From contig WPIO01000033.1 of assembly GCA_009760855.2 (NCBI GenBank), forward strand, positions 1,328,001 to 1,392,000: 64,000 bases of DNA. Direction: 5' to 3'. Under the pieces are notes generated by a model. The model was not told where the DNA came from. It made no database searches and saw nothing but the letters and a program-made list of their open reading frames with translations. A program made the position numbers and the translations under genes. Shown here piece after piece: positions 46,585 through 58,321 of the stretch (the stretch's first letter is position 1; each line of letters starts with the position of its first letter). The stretch comes from Cristatella mucedo. Taxonomy: Eukaryota > Bryozoa > Phylactolaemata > Cristatellidae.

Positions 46585-47365
46585 ATTTCCCAGGTCCCGC
46601 GTGCGTGCAAGGTAGGGAAGCCCCGGAAGTTCAACGCGTGGAGTGACAATAACTTACACCAGGCGGGAGGGGTGTCGATGGGATACGGTCCTGGAAGCAA
46701 CACCGACTAATTCAAATTTGTGCTATATAAATTATTTTTTCTTTTTGGGGTAGCAATATACCTGAAGTGTGTTACGGTAAGCATATTGTGGAATGAACAG
46801 TAGCTGTGAATTGCAGCTGTAAGCTAATATGGAAGCACTCACTGCAAGCTCCACAATTTAGATTCCTAAAGGGAAGTTTAAGCGCTATACTTGAGTACGA
46901 GGTAGTTACACCATAATTTTACCATATTTATTGAGCTAGATATTTGTATTTTTCTTCACTTAACGCTTTCGTTTGTAAAAACTGAGTCGTTGAACCATTG
47001 GCAGTGCCAGTGGGCGTCGGAACTTCTCAGCTTCCAGCAGTCTGGGCATATATACCAACTCTGAGCATATATCCAATCTACTTAGATTTATCTTGCGCGC
47101 GCGGTAAATCATCAATTTATGTAATTTCTATATACAAAACTTGGGAGTAGCTAGTGAACAGAAGAAAAAACCCAGCTAGTGAACTGAAGAAAAAACGGCG
47201 ATACACGCTCGCCATTTTCTGCCCGGTGCTTATTATAACCACTGATTTCACGATCCGTGCCACGGATGTGTACTTCACTTGTGACCGTCCGCACCTAAAC
47301 TAGCGTATCGCTATGATGTACATGGTTCGACTTGAGGAACACCGTGAGGGTCGCCGTTTCTTGAC
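46585..47365. other. 5' flank of EIF2B3
   Basis: The first 120 bp upstream of the ATG are relatively GC- and CpG-rich (CCCGCGTGCGTGC, CAACGCGTGG), as expected for a housekeeping promoter. No TATA box was identified, and no divergent gene is visible. Confidence 0.4.
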
Positions 47366-47627
47366 AAATATGTAATGTATCTCCGTCTGTAACTCCACAA
47401 AGTCATAGAGACCATGTGGGTGTTACGCATGAGAGTTTTGTGTAGCGCACTCACAGCCTAAGCGGCTTTCGGTAGCCAACAGACTTTGTCTCACGCAGCA
47501 AAGAGAAAGTGGGAAGCATAGCAGAGTCAGGAGAGCAGTTGAGGTAGTGAGTAGCATGGAAGTAGCAGCTCAGGACCGCTGAAAGGATGAGCCATAGTCG
47601 GCAGTAGGAGAGTAGTTGTTGGTGCGT
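47366..47627 (-). mobile_element. LINE-A 3' fragment
   Basis: AATGTAATGTATCTCCGTCT, then CTCCACAAAGTCATAGAGAC and the reversed SPTADYG region. It contains the CTAAGCGGCTTTCGG segment shared with A2. Confidence 0.75.
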
Positions 47628-48024
47628 AAATAGCCGAACGGTAATATAGGCTGATTTTGTTTTCAGTCACTGCAGGCTGGGGGCCTGTTTTCACGTCGTC
47701 GGTGACATAAAACTGGGTCTTCACAATAGCAGAAAGCCTCCATTAACTTTCAGCAACTGGTATGCTTCTGGATGGTGTGACCCTGGAAGTCGTAGTAGCC
47801 ACTGAATCTGTGCTAGCAATGCTGAGAACCTATCTTATGTTATCTGCAACAAAGCAGATTCTGTTTCAAAACTGTTCTGCTTATCCACGTTTCAGCTGGA
47901 TCTTCTACTGAAAGATTGTACTACTTAACGGCATACTAGCTGTTTAGAAAAGCTCAATACGGGCAATTTTATTTTCAGAAGAGTTAAAATATCACTCAAA
48001 ACCGTCGATATAAGCTTGCTACAG

Positions 48025-48140
48025 TATCATTTGTATAGCCGGCAGAAGAGCCGTAACGGCTATCACCACTAATTGCTACGGACAACAAAGGATCACCCAC
48101 TGCAGAACTCTTAACCCACGACTTGCCAACATCAGACCAT
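48025..48140 (-). mobile_element. SINE-1, partial
   Basis: GCCGGCAGAAGAGCCGTAAC, GGCTATCACCAC and CAAAGGATCACCCACTGCAG are the reversed SINE-1 body. The B box is degraded. Confidence 0.65.
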
Positions 48141-48206
48141 TAATAATAATAATGTTTTTTGGATAGCACCCCAGAGAACCAAATCTCCATCCTGGGGGTT
48201 TTCAAG
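48141..48206 (-). mobile_element. LINE-type 3' tail remnant
   Basis: TAATAATAATAATG followed by TAGCACCCCAGAGAACCAAA, a diverged tail hairpin. It abuts the SINE-1 copy. Confidence 0.5.
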
Positions 48207-48599
48207 ATTGAAACCTTTTTATTGCACTGGCTCAGCCACTGATTTGCTTTAGCAAGGCAAATATAGAAGTGACCAAAGACCCAAAAGAAACATCTGTTTG
48301 TGTTCATGTTTGGAGATTTGCATACAGGAATGGCTCTTCTCAAGAGCCCAGGGCACCTGCTGTCAATAAATAGCAATACTGAGACATTATTAGAATCAAA
48401 TATTTCTGCACCTGGGGCAGCTGACTTGTTGGATAGCAAGTCACGTCACGAAAGCATTGCAAGCCAAGAGAGTATGAGCCTTTCTTTTTTCTTCTGCTGA
48501 AGGCCTGTTTAGAACTAATTGCCGTAGGTCAAGTTGATATGTTATATAATAACAAGATGGTTACGTAGGCCGAGCTACTATAATCATAAATTGGTTATA

Positions 48600-49130
48600 G
48601 TAATAACTATAATAATACATTTGCATAGCGCCCTCAGAGAAATTAATCTCTTTCTAGGCATTTTACATTTGCTGCAAAGGAAGCATTATCGAATGGTTGC
48701 TGGTAGCATGCTCAATGTCAACAAGCATGATGTGGTTAGGGGTGACATGCATTGGGTCAGCATGCAAAAATGGCTAGCGGCAGCATGGGCAGTGTCAGCA
48801 CGAAAAACACACAAAGGACGAATCACACGGACCAACTAAATGCTATAATAAACAGATGCGGCTTTAGCTTCTTTCTAAATGTCAAGTTAAGGGATGTCGT
48901 AGCGCCAGTCGGAAGTGAGTCCCTAGCTTTGAAGGCATACAAACAAAAGGCACGGTCTCCATAGGATTTGAGCCGGTTGTGGGAGTAGATCTTATAGGTA
49001 GGCTGGAGCCAGATAATGAAGGGACCTAAAAGTGAGTGACAGAACCTTGAAGTCGATACCCTTCTTGACTGGGAGCCAATGCAGGTCAGCTAGAAGTGGT
49101 GTGCTGTGGCTACTGTGACGCTCAGTCTAC
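48600..49130 (-). mobile_element. LINE-B 3' fragment
   Basis: AATAATACATTTGCATAGCG, hairpin, 3' UTR and part of the C-terminal coding region, ending near GTGACGCTCAG. Confidence 0.8.
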
Positions 49131-49288
49131 AGACGTAATAAAACTGTCATGGATACTTTTGATTTCAAGGAAGCAGTGTGCGAAGGGGTATTTCTTTTAA
49201 TTTGAGAGTCATCAGCATATGTGCTTTAGTTTTGCACTTGATAAAATGCCGCTATGAGCGTTGGTTTTCATAACATGCTGGTGTTTGT

Positions 49289-49600
49289 TGTATTACAGTG
49301 GCTCCGGCGTTCTAGTGGAATCTCACGCAGACAAAGCGCGAACGTGAGCGGTAAACGAGACACTGTCTTTGTTTCTCTAAACGAGTACATATATGAGAGC
49401 TCGATGAATTGCAGCAGCTACGTCGGGAAATTAAACATACATTATTGACCTGGCGTTGCGCTGCGTCAATGGCTCATCTATAGGCCACGGGTGAGGAGTA
49501 GGCTTCGCTATGTCACTGGCGTAATCATTGGCCGCAGGTGAGGCAAAGACTAGTGACCGGGCGCTGCGCTAACTACAACAGCAGAAGCAGCAGGCGCACA
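49289..49600 (-). repeat. solo LTR related to the 10.9 kb element
   Basis: Plus-strand start TGTATTACAGTGGCTCCGG and end GCAGCAGGCGCACA match the termini of the LTR at 10900-11197. The middle shares GTTTCTCTAAACGA..CATATATGA. No polypurine tract, internal region or matching second LTR was seen; no target duplication is obvious. Confidence 0.6.
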
Positions 49601-50964
49601 TGAAGTTGGCATTTTGGAGTGACTACATCACGAGTGTCCTTGAATTCTGGCTATTTCAAAACGGAAAATTGCTAAAAGCTGGATCTTCTCTTTTCGGACC
49701 GTCTCTTGACCAGGCTCCGTAACGAGCGATACTGTAAGGTGACGGAGGAGCTACCTCCATATCATTGATGGGGAATCCTGCTTACTTGCGGCACTGGAAG
49801 ATTGACAAAGTTGAAGTTGCACGTATGGTACAGGAGTTTGAGAATCATCTGTCTTCAAATTCCTCAAGGCACAAAGCAAAAGTTATTAAGAGAAAAATTA
49901 GACTTTCAAGAAGCTCATGTGAAACTTTCTGTCACTTGTAAAAGTCGTCGAGCTTTGTGGAAACATATTTCGGAATGAAAATGACAAGTTAGTAACGCTC
50001 ACCAATCTATTCTCAAGCCGTCCCTTCATGACGCTGCAAAGTCAACATAGCACTATGCTTTCATTTCTAAAAGACTACAGCCGCGCCTCAAGCCAATCAC
50101 TTACCGGCTCTAATGACGCAACCTACCTAATTCGTCCAGGCCCAAAGTAGATGCAGAACATTGCCAGGGTCCCAAAAATAGCGCGCCAAAGAAGAGCTCA
50201 ACTTTACCTTAATGTAAATGGGTGAAAGCATTCCCGACTTTTTTCAACGAAAAAGTTTCGTCTCCTACTATTTCGACTGGCCTCTAAGTCAACGTCTAAT
50301 AGGGCGAACTCCAAGCAACGCCTTTTTGCGAGTAGATGTCATTGTGCACTTACATTTTAAAAATGAGTTAAAGAGTACATGTAATTTCGTGTATATTACC
50401 AACAATTACTTATAAAGTACGGAAGCACCTACACATTATTAACATTATCAGCTAATGAGTGGCCTAACGATACCACTGAACGAGTAGCTTATTTTCTCGG
50501 ACTTAATTCGCCGATCTTAGCAAAGTGCCAGGCAATGAGTTCACCCTAGAGTACTCATCCGCTGTGTGACCTCGGCCAGTCATTCCTCCCCGTATTCATC
50601 TAAATGGAGAAGACAGCCTAGCCGCAAAAAATCGAAGAGAAAGTGTCTACTGGCTAAATCTCAAGGAGAAATTCAATTTGAAAAATTAAAGACCATGCTT
50701 ACAAGAATGTAGCTTATCAAAGGCTCAGCCGCAATGACTCGCCGACCGCGGTAAGTCAGTTTATCCTGGACGTGCACGATCTTCGTTATTATCAACCCAC
50801 TGAGATCGTCTCCGGTGCTTAATTACATAATTAAATAATGCACTGATAACAAGCATTCTCATCAGTATTTCATAATACAAAGGACAACTCAATGTTCAAT
50901 TTAAACTATGAGAAAGGATACTGTACTTACATATTCAATTTAGTAAATAATGACCCCTTTAACA
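49601..50964. other. unassigned sequence
   Basis: Several short frames are open, for example one reading KLLREKLDFQEAHVKLSVTC near 49890 and one of about 55 codons at 49985-50150 ending at a TAG. I recognise no family and no matching splice sites. It could be internal sequence of the LTR family, but nothing shows it. Confidence 0.3.
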
Positions 50965-51288
50965 ATGATGCACTTGATAAAGCGCCCTCAGAGAACTCAA
51001 TCTCTTTCTAGGCGCTTTACATTTGCTGCAAAGGGAAACACGATTGAATCGTGAGTAATATCATGCTTGATAAACAACATGAACAACGTGGTTAGGGGTG
51101 GCATGCACAGGGTCAGCATGCAGGTCGGCGAGAAGTGGTGTGATGTGGAAACTGCGACGCTCACGACAGACAAGCCTAGCTGCGGAGTTTTGCACCAGCT
51201 GCAATCGCCTGACCGCACATGCCGGTAGGCCAGTAAGCAGTGAGTTGCAGAAGTCGAGACGGGATGTCACGAATGCATGGACCCCGGT
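50965..51288 (-). mobile_element. LINE-B with internal deletion
   Basis: A consensus-like hairpin and 3' UTR run to CAGCATGCA at about 51122. The sequence then jumps straight to GGTCGGCGAGAAGTGGTGTG, skipping the several hundred bp that separate these segments in complete copies. Confidence 0.8.
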
Positions 51289-51339
51289 TTTCTTTTAAAT
51301 GACGTTTATCACAGCAGTTGCACGGTCGTAGTAAAGTGG

Positions 51340-51445
51340 TTGTAGGACATTTCCCCCCTGGACGTGTCCCCCTCCGGGACATTCCCCCTGGTGGACCCTT
51401 GGACATTCCCCCGGACATTTTCCCCGGGGTAAGACATTTCCCCTA
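51340..51445 (+). repeat. cluster of GGACATTCCCCC-like units, left
   Basis: About six imperfect units of the form GGACATT(T)CCCCC lie in close succession, with variants GGACGTGTCCCCC and AGACATTTCCCCT. The same motif in opposite orientation lies at 52330-52415. Confidence 0.75.
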
Positions 51446-51472
51446 CGTTGATAAATGTATAACTAAGAATAC

Positions 51473-52017
<545 letters not shown>

Positions 52018-52328
52018 TAAACTCTAAAACCTAAACCCTAAACACTAGACCCTAAACCCTAAACCCTAAACCCTAAACCCTAAAACCCTAAACTCTAAAC
52101 CCTAAACCCTAAATTATAAACCCTAAACCCTAAAACCCTCAACGCTAAACCCTAAACCTTAAAAACCCTAAACCATAAACCCTAAACTCTAAACCATAAA
52201 CCCTAAACGCTTAACCCTAGACCCTAAAAACCATAAACCCTAAATTATAAACCCTAAAACCCTATACGCTAAACCCCAAAAACCCTAAACCCTAAACACT
52301 AAACCATTAAACCCAAACCCTAAACCAT
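52018..52328. repeat. degenerate (CCCTAAA)n interstitial telomere-like array
   Basis: About twenty exact CCCTAAA heptamers are mixed with variants (CTCTAAA, CCATAAA, TTATAAA, CGCTAAA). This is the TTTAGGG telomere type of plants and several algae, not the usual animal TTAGGG. The C-rich strand is the plus strand throughout. Confidence 0.9.
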
Positions 52329-52329
52329 A

Positions 52330-52415
52330 TACGGGGGGGATGGAATGTCATACCCCAGGGGGGGGAATGTCGGGGGGGGGGGGAAACGACGAAGGGGGAA
52401 TGTCCGTACCCCAAT
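52330..52415 (-). repeat. GGACATTCCCCC-like units, right, inverted; G-runs
   Basis: Three GGGGGAATGTC-type units are the reverse complement of the left cluster. Uninterrupted G runs of 8 and 12 make G-quadruplex formation plausible. Confidence 0.75.
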
Positions 52416-52424
52416 AAAGTAAAG

Positions 52425-52572
52425 GCTAGCTTATTTAAAAGCCTCAGTAATATAACCCCAGAAGAACCTTGACGGCTATCATCGCCGCTTACAGTACGCC
52501 ATAATGCAGGACTTGAATTCAAGATCTGGGTGGTGAAAACCGAGCACCTTGGCCCCTGGGTTGAGACGTAGT
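52425..52572 (-). mobile_element. SINE-1
   Basis: AGGCTAGCTTATTTAAAAGC, GGCTATCATCGCCGC and the degenerate B box (TTGAATTCAAG) follow SINE-1 order on the minus strand. Confidence 0.65.
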
Positions 52573-53165
52573 AGTACGGTAAATATTCCAAGGGTCATAA
52601 TGAAAAAAAAACAAAGAAAAACTAACTTTCCTTTGAAAGGTGACCCTGCGTGTCCGCTGACTTAGCCGGCGAACCCATCCCCTCGAAGGCCAGCCTAAGA
52701 GTTCCTAGTTAATGAGGTAAAATCTATAGGTATAGGAGAAAAATAAAAGCGTTTTTCAAAATTAGATTTTATAATTTCCTATAAAACGAACGAAACAAAA
52801 TTTACGAAATTTATCCATCAGAGCCGTGTAGCAAATCAGCATTGAGTTTCAGAAATGGAGAATAGAAATGTGCTGACCATCTTTGAATTGATATTAAAAT
52901 AGAGTAAGCTCCCTCGGGAAGATTCGGCTTCGAATGCAGATTCTATTAATGCATGACGGCGCTTACCAAATTAGCCACTGCAAGGGATTTTAAATTTCAA
53001 CTATGAGACTGCATGTTGCAGCTGAAAAATAAATTAGCACATTATATTACCCTTTTTGACGCGCGACGTGACATTTATCATGGCTGAACTTTCATAATAG
53101 AATTACAAATTTAAAAAGTGACACAATGTAGGCGTGACATAAGTGGTTGCGACAGAGTCTCTAAC
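52573..53165. other. no supported feature
   Basis: AT-rich sequence without a recognised gene or repeat. Confidence 0.35.
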
Positions 53166-53345
53166 TAATAATAATAATACATTTATATATCGCCCTCAGA
53201 TAAATTAATCACTTTCTAGACACTTTAAATATGCTGTAAAGGAAGTATGACCATATGGTTAGAGGTAACAGGCACAGTGTCAACATGAATAATATGGTTT
53301 TTGGTAAAATGCGCAGTATCAACACGCAAAAGCACAGCTAAGTAA
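53166..53345 (-). mobile_element. LINE-B 3' fragment
   Basis: CTAATAATAATAATACATTT tail, then a decayed hairpin and the CATATGGTTAGAGGTAACA 3' UTR segment. Confidence 0.7.
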
Positions 53346-53367
53346 ACTTACCATAGTATGTGAGTTT

Positions 53368-53373
53368 ACTATA

Positions 53374-53422
<49 letters not shown>
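53368..53422. repeat. (TA)n microsatellite
   Basis: Nearly pure TA run that stands exactly where the (ATT)n tail of the next LINE-B copy is expected. Confidence 0.9.
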
Positions 53423-53423
<1 letters not shown>

Positions 53424-54050
53424 GCACTTTATAAAGCGCCCTCAGAGAACTCAATCTTTTTCAAGGCGCTTCACATTTGTTTCAAAGGGAAACGCGACCG
53501 AATGGTGAGTAATATCGAGCTCGATAAAAAACATGAATAACATGGTTAGGGGTGACATGCACAGGGTCAGCATGCAAGTGTGATTAGTGGCAGCATGCAC
53601 AGTGTCAACGCGGATAAGTACATCAAGGACGAATCACCTGGACCCACTAAATGCTGTCCTAAATAGGTGTGTTTTTAAGTTCCTTTTAAATGTGGTCAGG
53701 TCAGGGGATGTTGTGACGCAATTCGGGAGTAAGTTCCAGGCTTTGGGAGCATACGAACTAAATGCATGGTCTCCAAAGGATTTGAGGTTTGTACGAGGTA
53801 TTGGGTAAACTGTTGGATTCCGAAAAGCGGGTGGTACGATGCTTGGCCTGGTGGGGGAGTAGATCTGAGAGATAGGCTGGAGCCACAGAATGAAGTGACC
53901 TAAAAGTGAGCGACAAAACCTTGAAGTCAATCCGTTGCTTGACTGGGAGCCAGTACAGGTCGGCGAGAAGAGGTGTGATGTGGCAACTACGACGCTCACG
54001 ATAGACAAGCCTAGCTGCGGAGTTTTTGCACCAGCTGTAAGCGCCCTATA
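53423..54050 (-). mobile_element. LINE-B copy between two (TA)n runs
   Basis: Hairpin TAAAGCGCCCTCAGAGAACT, 3' UTR and C-terminal region up to TAAGCGCC, where it ends at the next (TA)n. The C-terminal frame is largely open on the minus strand. Confidence 0.8.
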
Positions 54051-54053
54051 TGG

Positions 54054-54189
<136 letters not shown>

Positions 54190-54397
54190 ATATATTAGTA
54201 TTTCTTTTCGAAATTACTTTGCTAAAGGCTGTGAACTCATTGCCGATAGTGGATGGTTTTATATTTGTTTCCAAAGGGAGTGGTTGATTCGGTGATTGAG
54301 TTGTTTACATGCAGGTACTTAGTCATTAGCTGCCGTGCTACTTATGCAGATCTGGCATTAAATTTTCCAAATGCATTGCCGATGATGGCCTTTTCTT

Positions 54398-54975
54398 TAT
54401 CGACGTCTGTAACTCTACAAAGCCACAAAGACTATGTAGATGTTACGCACTGAGTTTTCTATAGCAAACTCAATGCCTACGCTGCTTTCGGTGCACATGC
54501 ATACTGTAGTACTGACTCCATCACATGCAACAAAGAGAGCGTAAGAAACTTAGCTGAGTAATGAGTGGATCTGAAGAAGTGTGTACTTTTGAAGTAATAG
54601 CGCATGTCGGGTAGAAGGGATACGCCAGAGGCTGCTGGATATGAGAATATTTTGCTTCGTAAGAATTGTGGATGTGAGTTCCGAAGTGTAGGAAACCTGG
54701 AGAGCAAAAGCTTTTGTAGACCAAGGCTATATGCGAAAGAATGGTACTACTAATTGATTGTCCATAAAGGATTTAAGGTCACAAGGAGTCTGGAACTGGT
54801 GCAGAAGTTCAGCTAGGCATAAAGAAGTCAAGCCACGGTGGGTCTTCTGGTTCAGAGTAAGAATTTTGCTCTGCATGCGTCGATTGGCAAGGAGTCATTG
54901 CAGCTCCTACAGTGAAGACACATAGCTGAATCTCTTGAATTTTTTTACCAATCCTGCAGCCATATTCATCACATT
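54398..54975 (-). mobile_element. LINE-A 3' fragment
   Basis: CTGTAACTCTACAAAGCCAC, the reversed C-terminal region including GGCAAGGAGTCATTGCAGCT, and ACCAATCCTGCAGCCATATT (reverse of NMAARLV). Confidence 0.75.
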
Positions 54976-55010
54976 AGCATTTCAATTTGTTATTAATGAC
55001 ATACACAATT

Positions 55011-56320
55011 TCAATTTCAGCTCACGCAACTACACATACAAAATACGTTCGGACTGAGTAAAACTGCAAGGAACAGGTATTTCTGATAAGAGTAATTGGC
55101 TAAATGTGTGAGACTGATGAAACAACCAGTTTTGAGTATAACAACAAAAATAGAGCTATTTGAACTGGGATGTTTACGCTTTCACCTTTGGTGGGAAGTT
55201 TGCCACTATGCTCAAAGGTTGACTCTGAATCAAATCAAGTTCTATTAAGTATTAAGTCTAATTTGGGTATATGCGAATCACAATTTAACTTTTGATTTCG
55301 GCTATCATTTAGAAGCTTTTCTTTGTATACAAATTGAATTATTAATAATTGGTATAATCAAATTTTTGCCTGCTTTTCTTGAAAGGATCATGTTTTATAT
55401 ACTAATATCTACAGTCAACCCGAAAAACAGTACTTTGGAATCTATTCTTTCATCCTGAGGACTCTCCACTACCTTGGTAAGCAATATTTAAATCCTGAAT
55501 ATTTAGCTTGTCTTGTAAATGACACGAAGTCAAAAACGTGCCTCAGCTCTTTATAGTCGGACACACGGCATTAATATCTTTGATGTTGATCTGCGTATTG
55601 CGACTGCTGGCCATCGAATCAATTTGTCAACCCTATGACTAGGACGTATCCATTGCAGCTGCAAGATAAATTCTATTATAAGCTTGGAAAGTTGCTTTTG
55701 AACATGTGAGTTGTGCGGTAAAAAAATGCAGTAAAAAGACCTTTCGGTCTTACGAAAGGAAAACAGTAAGAAAAAGGACGCCAACAAAATTTAAAGTAAA
55801 CATCCTGAAAATCGATCGTATCTCATACCGAAGACAACATTTCTTCATACTGAATAAAAAAATATACCTTTTAGTTTCTGATGTCACCGCATCTTAATCA
55901 TCTTACTTTTCAGATGTCACCGCATCTTAATCATCTCACTTTTGCTAAGCTCCATAGGTGTATTACTTATAATAATTTATACAGGTATGTATATATATCT
56001 ATAATTGTATATGCATTATACTCGCGTTTATTAAATACACATATACATATTATAAGTATGTAGTACTTATTAAATACATACATACCCACAGGTACAGATA
56101 TACTATACACTTCTCAAAAACTAGAAGATCTTGTTGACGCACGTTCAAAGGCTCACACTGGCCTTCTCTACGCCTCACACGATTGTGAATTTCTTCCGTT
56201 CTGTCCTAAATCTTCCTTCAGAGATTCCGATTTAAAAGGTAGACAACTATATTGGAACAGCAACACCGCGTCTTACTAATAGTGAACGCTGTCTCCGTAC
56301 TATGTCTTCGCTTTAGTGAG
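55011..56320. other. no supported gene
   Basis: AT-rich. Apart from the tandem repeat at 55880 nothing was recognised. Confidence 0.4.
55880..55945. repeat. 33-bp tandem duplication
   Basis: GATGTCACCGCATCTTAATC with thirteen further bases occurs twice, differing at a few positions near the unit end. Confidence 0.85.
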
Positions 56321-57595
56321 TACACTAGTACGTCGGCTTACGAGTTTAATTCGTTCCGTGCCGGAGCTCGTAACTCAAATTACTATTATGTCAAATCCAT
56401 TTTCCCCCATTGAAACTAATTGAAATGTCATTAATTCTTTCTGGACCCCCAAACATAACTGAGATTGTTTGTCACATGTTTATAAATTAAAAAATGTACT
56501 TATAAATAACGAATAATGCTTTAAAAACACTAACAATAGAATGTCTTGTAATGTTGAGTTTTCTTAATCCTAATCCTAGGAGTAACTTGAAGATCAGACA
56601 AATTGAAGATGCTTAATAGAGTTAGAAGAGTAAGGCTGTAGTGAATATCTGAATCTTATTGGCCAATTTTTGCCCTTTTCGCCGAGCTTTCCTCGCTTTC
56701 AGTTTAATAATAATAATAATAATAATAATAATACACTTGATAAAGCGCCCTCAGAGAACTCAATCTCTTTCTAGGCGCTTTACCTTTGCTGCAAAGAGAA
56801 ACGCGATTGAATGGTGAGTAATATCATGCTTGATAAACAACATGAACAACGTGGTTAGGGGTGGCATGCACAGGGTCAGTATGCAAGTGTGGTTAGTGGT
56901 AGTATGCACAGTGTCAGTACGCATAAGCACATAAAAGACAAATCACCGAGACCCACTAAATGCTGTCCAAAATAGGTGTGTTTTTAAGTTCTTTTTAAAT
57001 GTGTTCAAGTCAGGAAATAATGTGACGCAAGTCGGGAGTGAGTTCCAGGCTTTGAGAGCATACGAACTAAATGCGTGGTCTCCAAAGGATTTGATGTTTG
57101 TACAAGGTATTGGGTAAAGTGTTCAATTCCGAAAAGCGGGCGGTACGATGCTGGGCCTTTACTCGGACGTGCCGATTGTTATCAGTAATGCGATGAACTC
57201 TCACATGAGGATATTGCCTAAATAGAGTACAGTAGCTGTTAACTGTTCTTGCCGTAGTCGGATTTAACACCGAAGTCTGGTGATCTTGTGCGTTCAAACA
57301 CCACGATGTCTCGCTCGAGTCTGTCTGGGAGTAAACCAACCGGCCTGCGCTTGGTGTCACACCCGGGTCGTAGGGCAGCGTCTTGCAACGGAACGTCGTT
57401 CGCTGCCCTACCCTTATTGGCCTGAGTAACCACGCGGAGTGTGACGTTCGCTTCGGCAATAAGCGGTGGAGTATCTGAAGCTGGCTCGTAACCTGAATTT
57501 TAGCTCGCAACTCAAAGCAAAAAATCTGCCGAGAGACAGCTCGTATCTCGATGCACTCGTATGTCCCGACACTCGTAAGCCGAGGTACCACTGTA
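56321..57595. mobile_element. mariner/pogo-like non-autonomous DNA element with LINE-B inside
   Basis: The left end (TA, then GTACGTCGGCTTACGAGT) is the reverse complement of the right end (ACTCGTAAGCCGAGGTAC, then TA), with one mismatch over 18 bp. Both ends carry TA, the usual target duplication of Tc1/mariner elements. The interior has no recognised transposase, and about 450 bp of it is a LINE-B insertion. The rest (57170-57540) is GC-rich with a GTCGTAGGGCAGCG..CGCTGCCCTAC palindrome. Confidence 0.65.
56706..57165 (-). mobile_element. LINE-B inside the mariner-like element
   Basis: Pure TAATAATAATAATAATAAT tail, a consensus hairpin and 3' UTR, cut off after the AAGCGGGCGGTACGATGCT segment. 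Low divergence suggests a fairly recent insertion. Confidence 0.85.
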
Positions 57596-57799
57596 TTTGA
57601 AAAAAGGTTTAGCTGGCATTGTCAATACTATGCTACACTGTGACTGCTAAATCAAATGCACTCTGGCAATAAAATGCGGATTTTTAAACTCTGGTAAAAT
57701 AAAATCAGATGTCACTGGCCATAGGTTTGACTCTCAAAGGCGATATGGCATATACCTTTATAGATTACCGACGTTACGCTCTCCCTTTAGCCGTTCTGA

Positions 57800-57948
57800 T
57801 TTGGCCGATTGAGTTCTCGCCTCTAACGACCGAGGTCAAGGTGAATGCATTTGATGACCGAGGATGTGGGTTCGAGTTCTGTGGCATATGTAAAGCGCCT
57901 GAATAGAGACTAATTTCTCCTAGGGCGCTACACAAATTAATAATATGT
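57800..57948 (+). mobile_element. SINE-2
   Basis: Head with GTGGGTTCGAGTTCTGTGG (B box), joined to AAAGCGCCTGAATAGAGACT and TTCTCCTAGGGCGCT. This is the clearest head-to-tail junction of the family. Confidence 0.75.
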
Positions 57949-58114
57949 AAACATGTATGTTATTTTCATTTAAAGTAAGATTACTCTAAAAACGATTCAG
58001 ATTATGATGGTGATGATGAACAGGTAGTCATTGGTGCAGGAATGGCTCTCAGGCTATTGCCATTAGCACGAAAGCTATATGAATTAGCTCTAACTTACTC
58101 TCTGCGTTAAAAAT

Positions 58115-58200
58115 ATAATTCATATGTATGGAGCTCTCAGAGAACTGAATCCCTATCCAGGCGCTTCACATTTACCGCTGGGCTCCAGTCCACGACCTTG
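58115..58200 (-). mobile_element. SINE-2, partial
   Basis: Reversed tail (CTCAGAGAACTGAATCCCTA, CAGGCGCTTCACATTTACC) and part of the head (GGGCTCCAGTCC). Confidence 0.6.
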
Positions 58201-58321
58201 TTCGTCAAACCGTACTCCTGGGACAAACCAGTGCCTATTAATGCGATAGCATATTGCGATGTCTCTGATAGGGTCAGCTTGAATGCTAGCATGTTCGTGA
58301 AAAAAATGTTCGCATTGTCAA

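Noticed and set aside
52018-52328. A true chromosome end
   Set aside because: Sequence with ordinary repeats continues on both sides and the array is degenerate, so it is interstitial.
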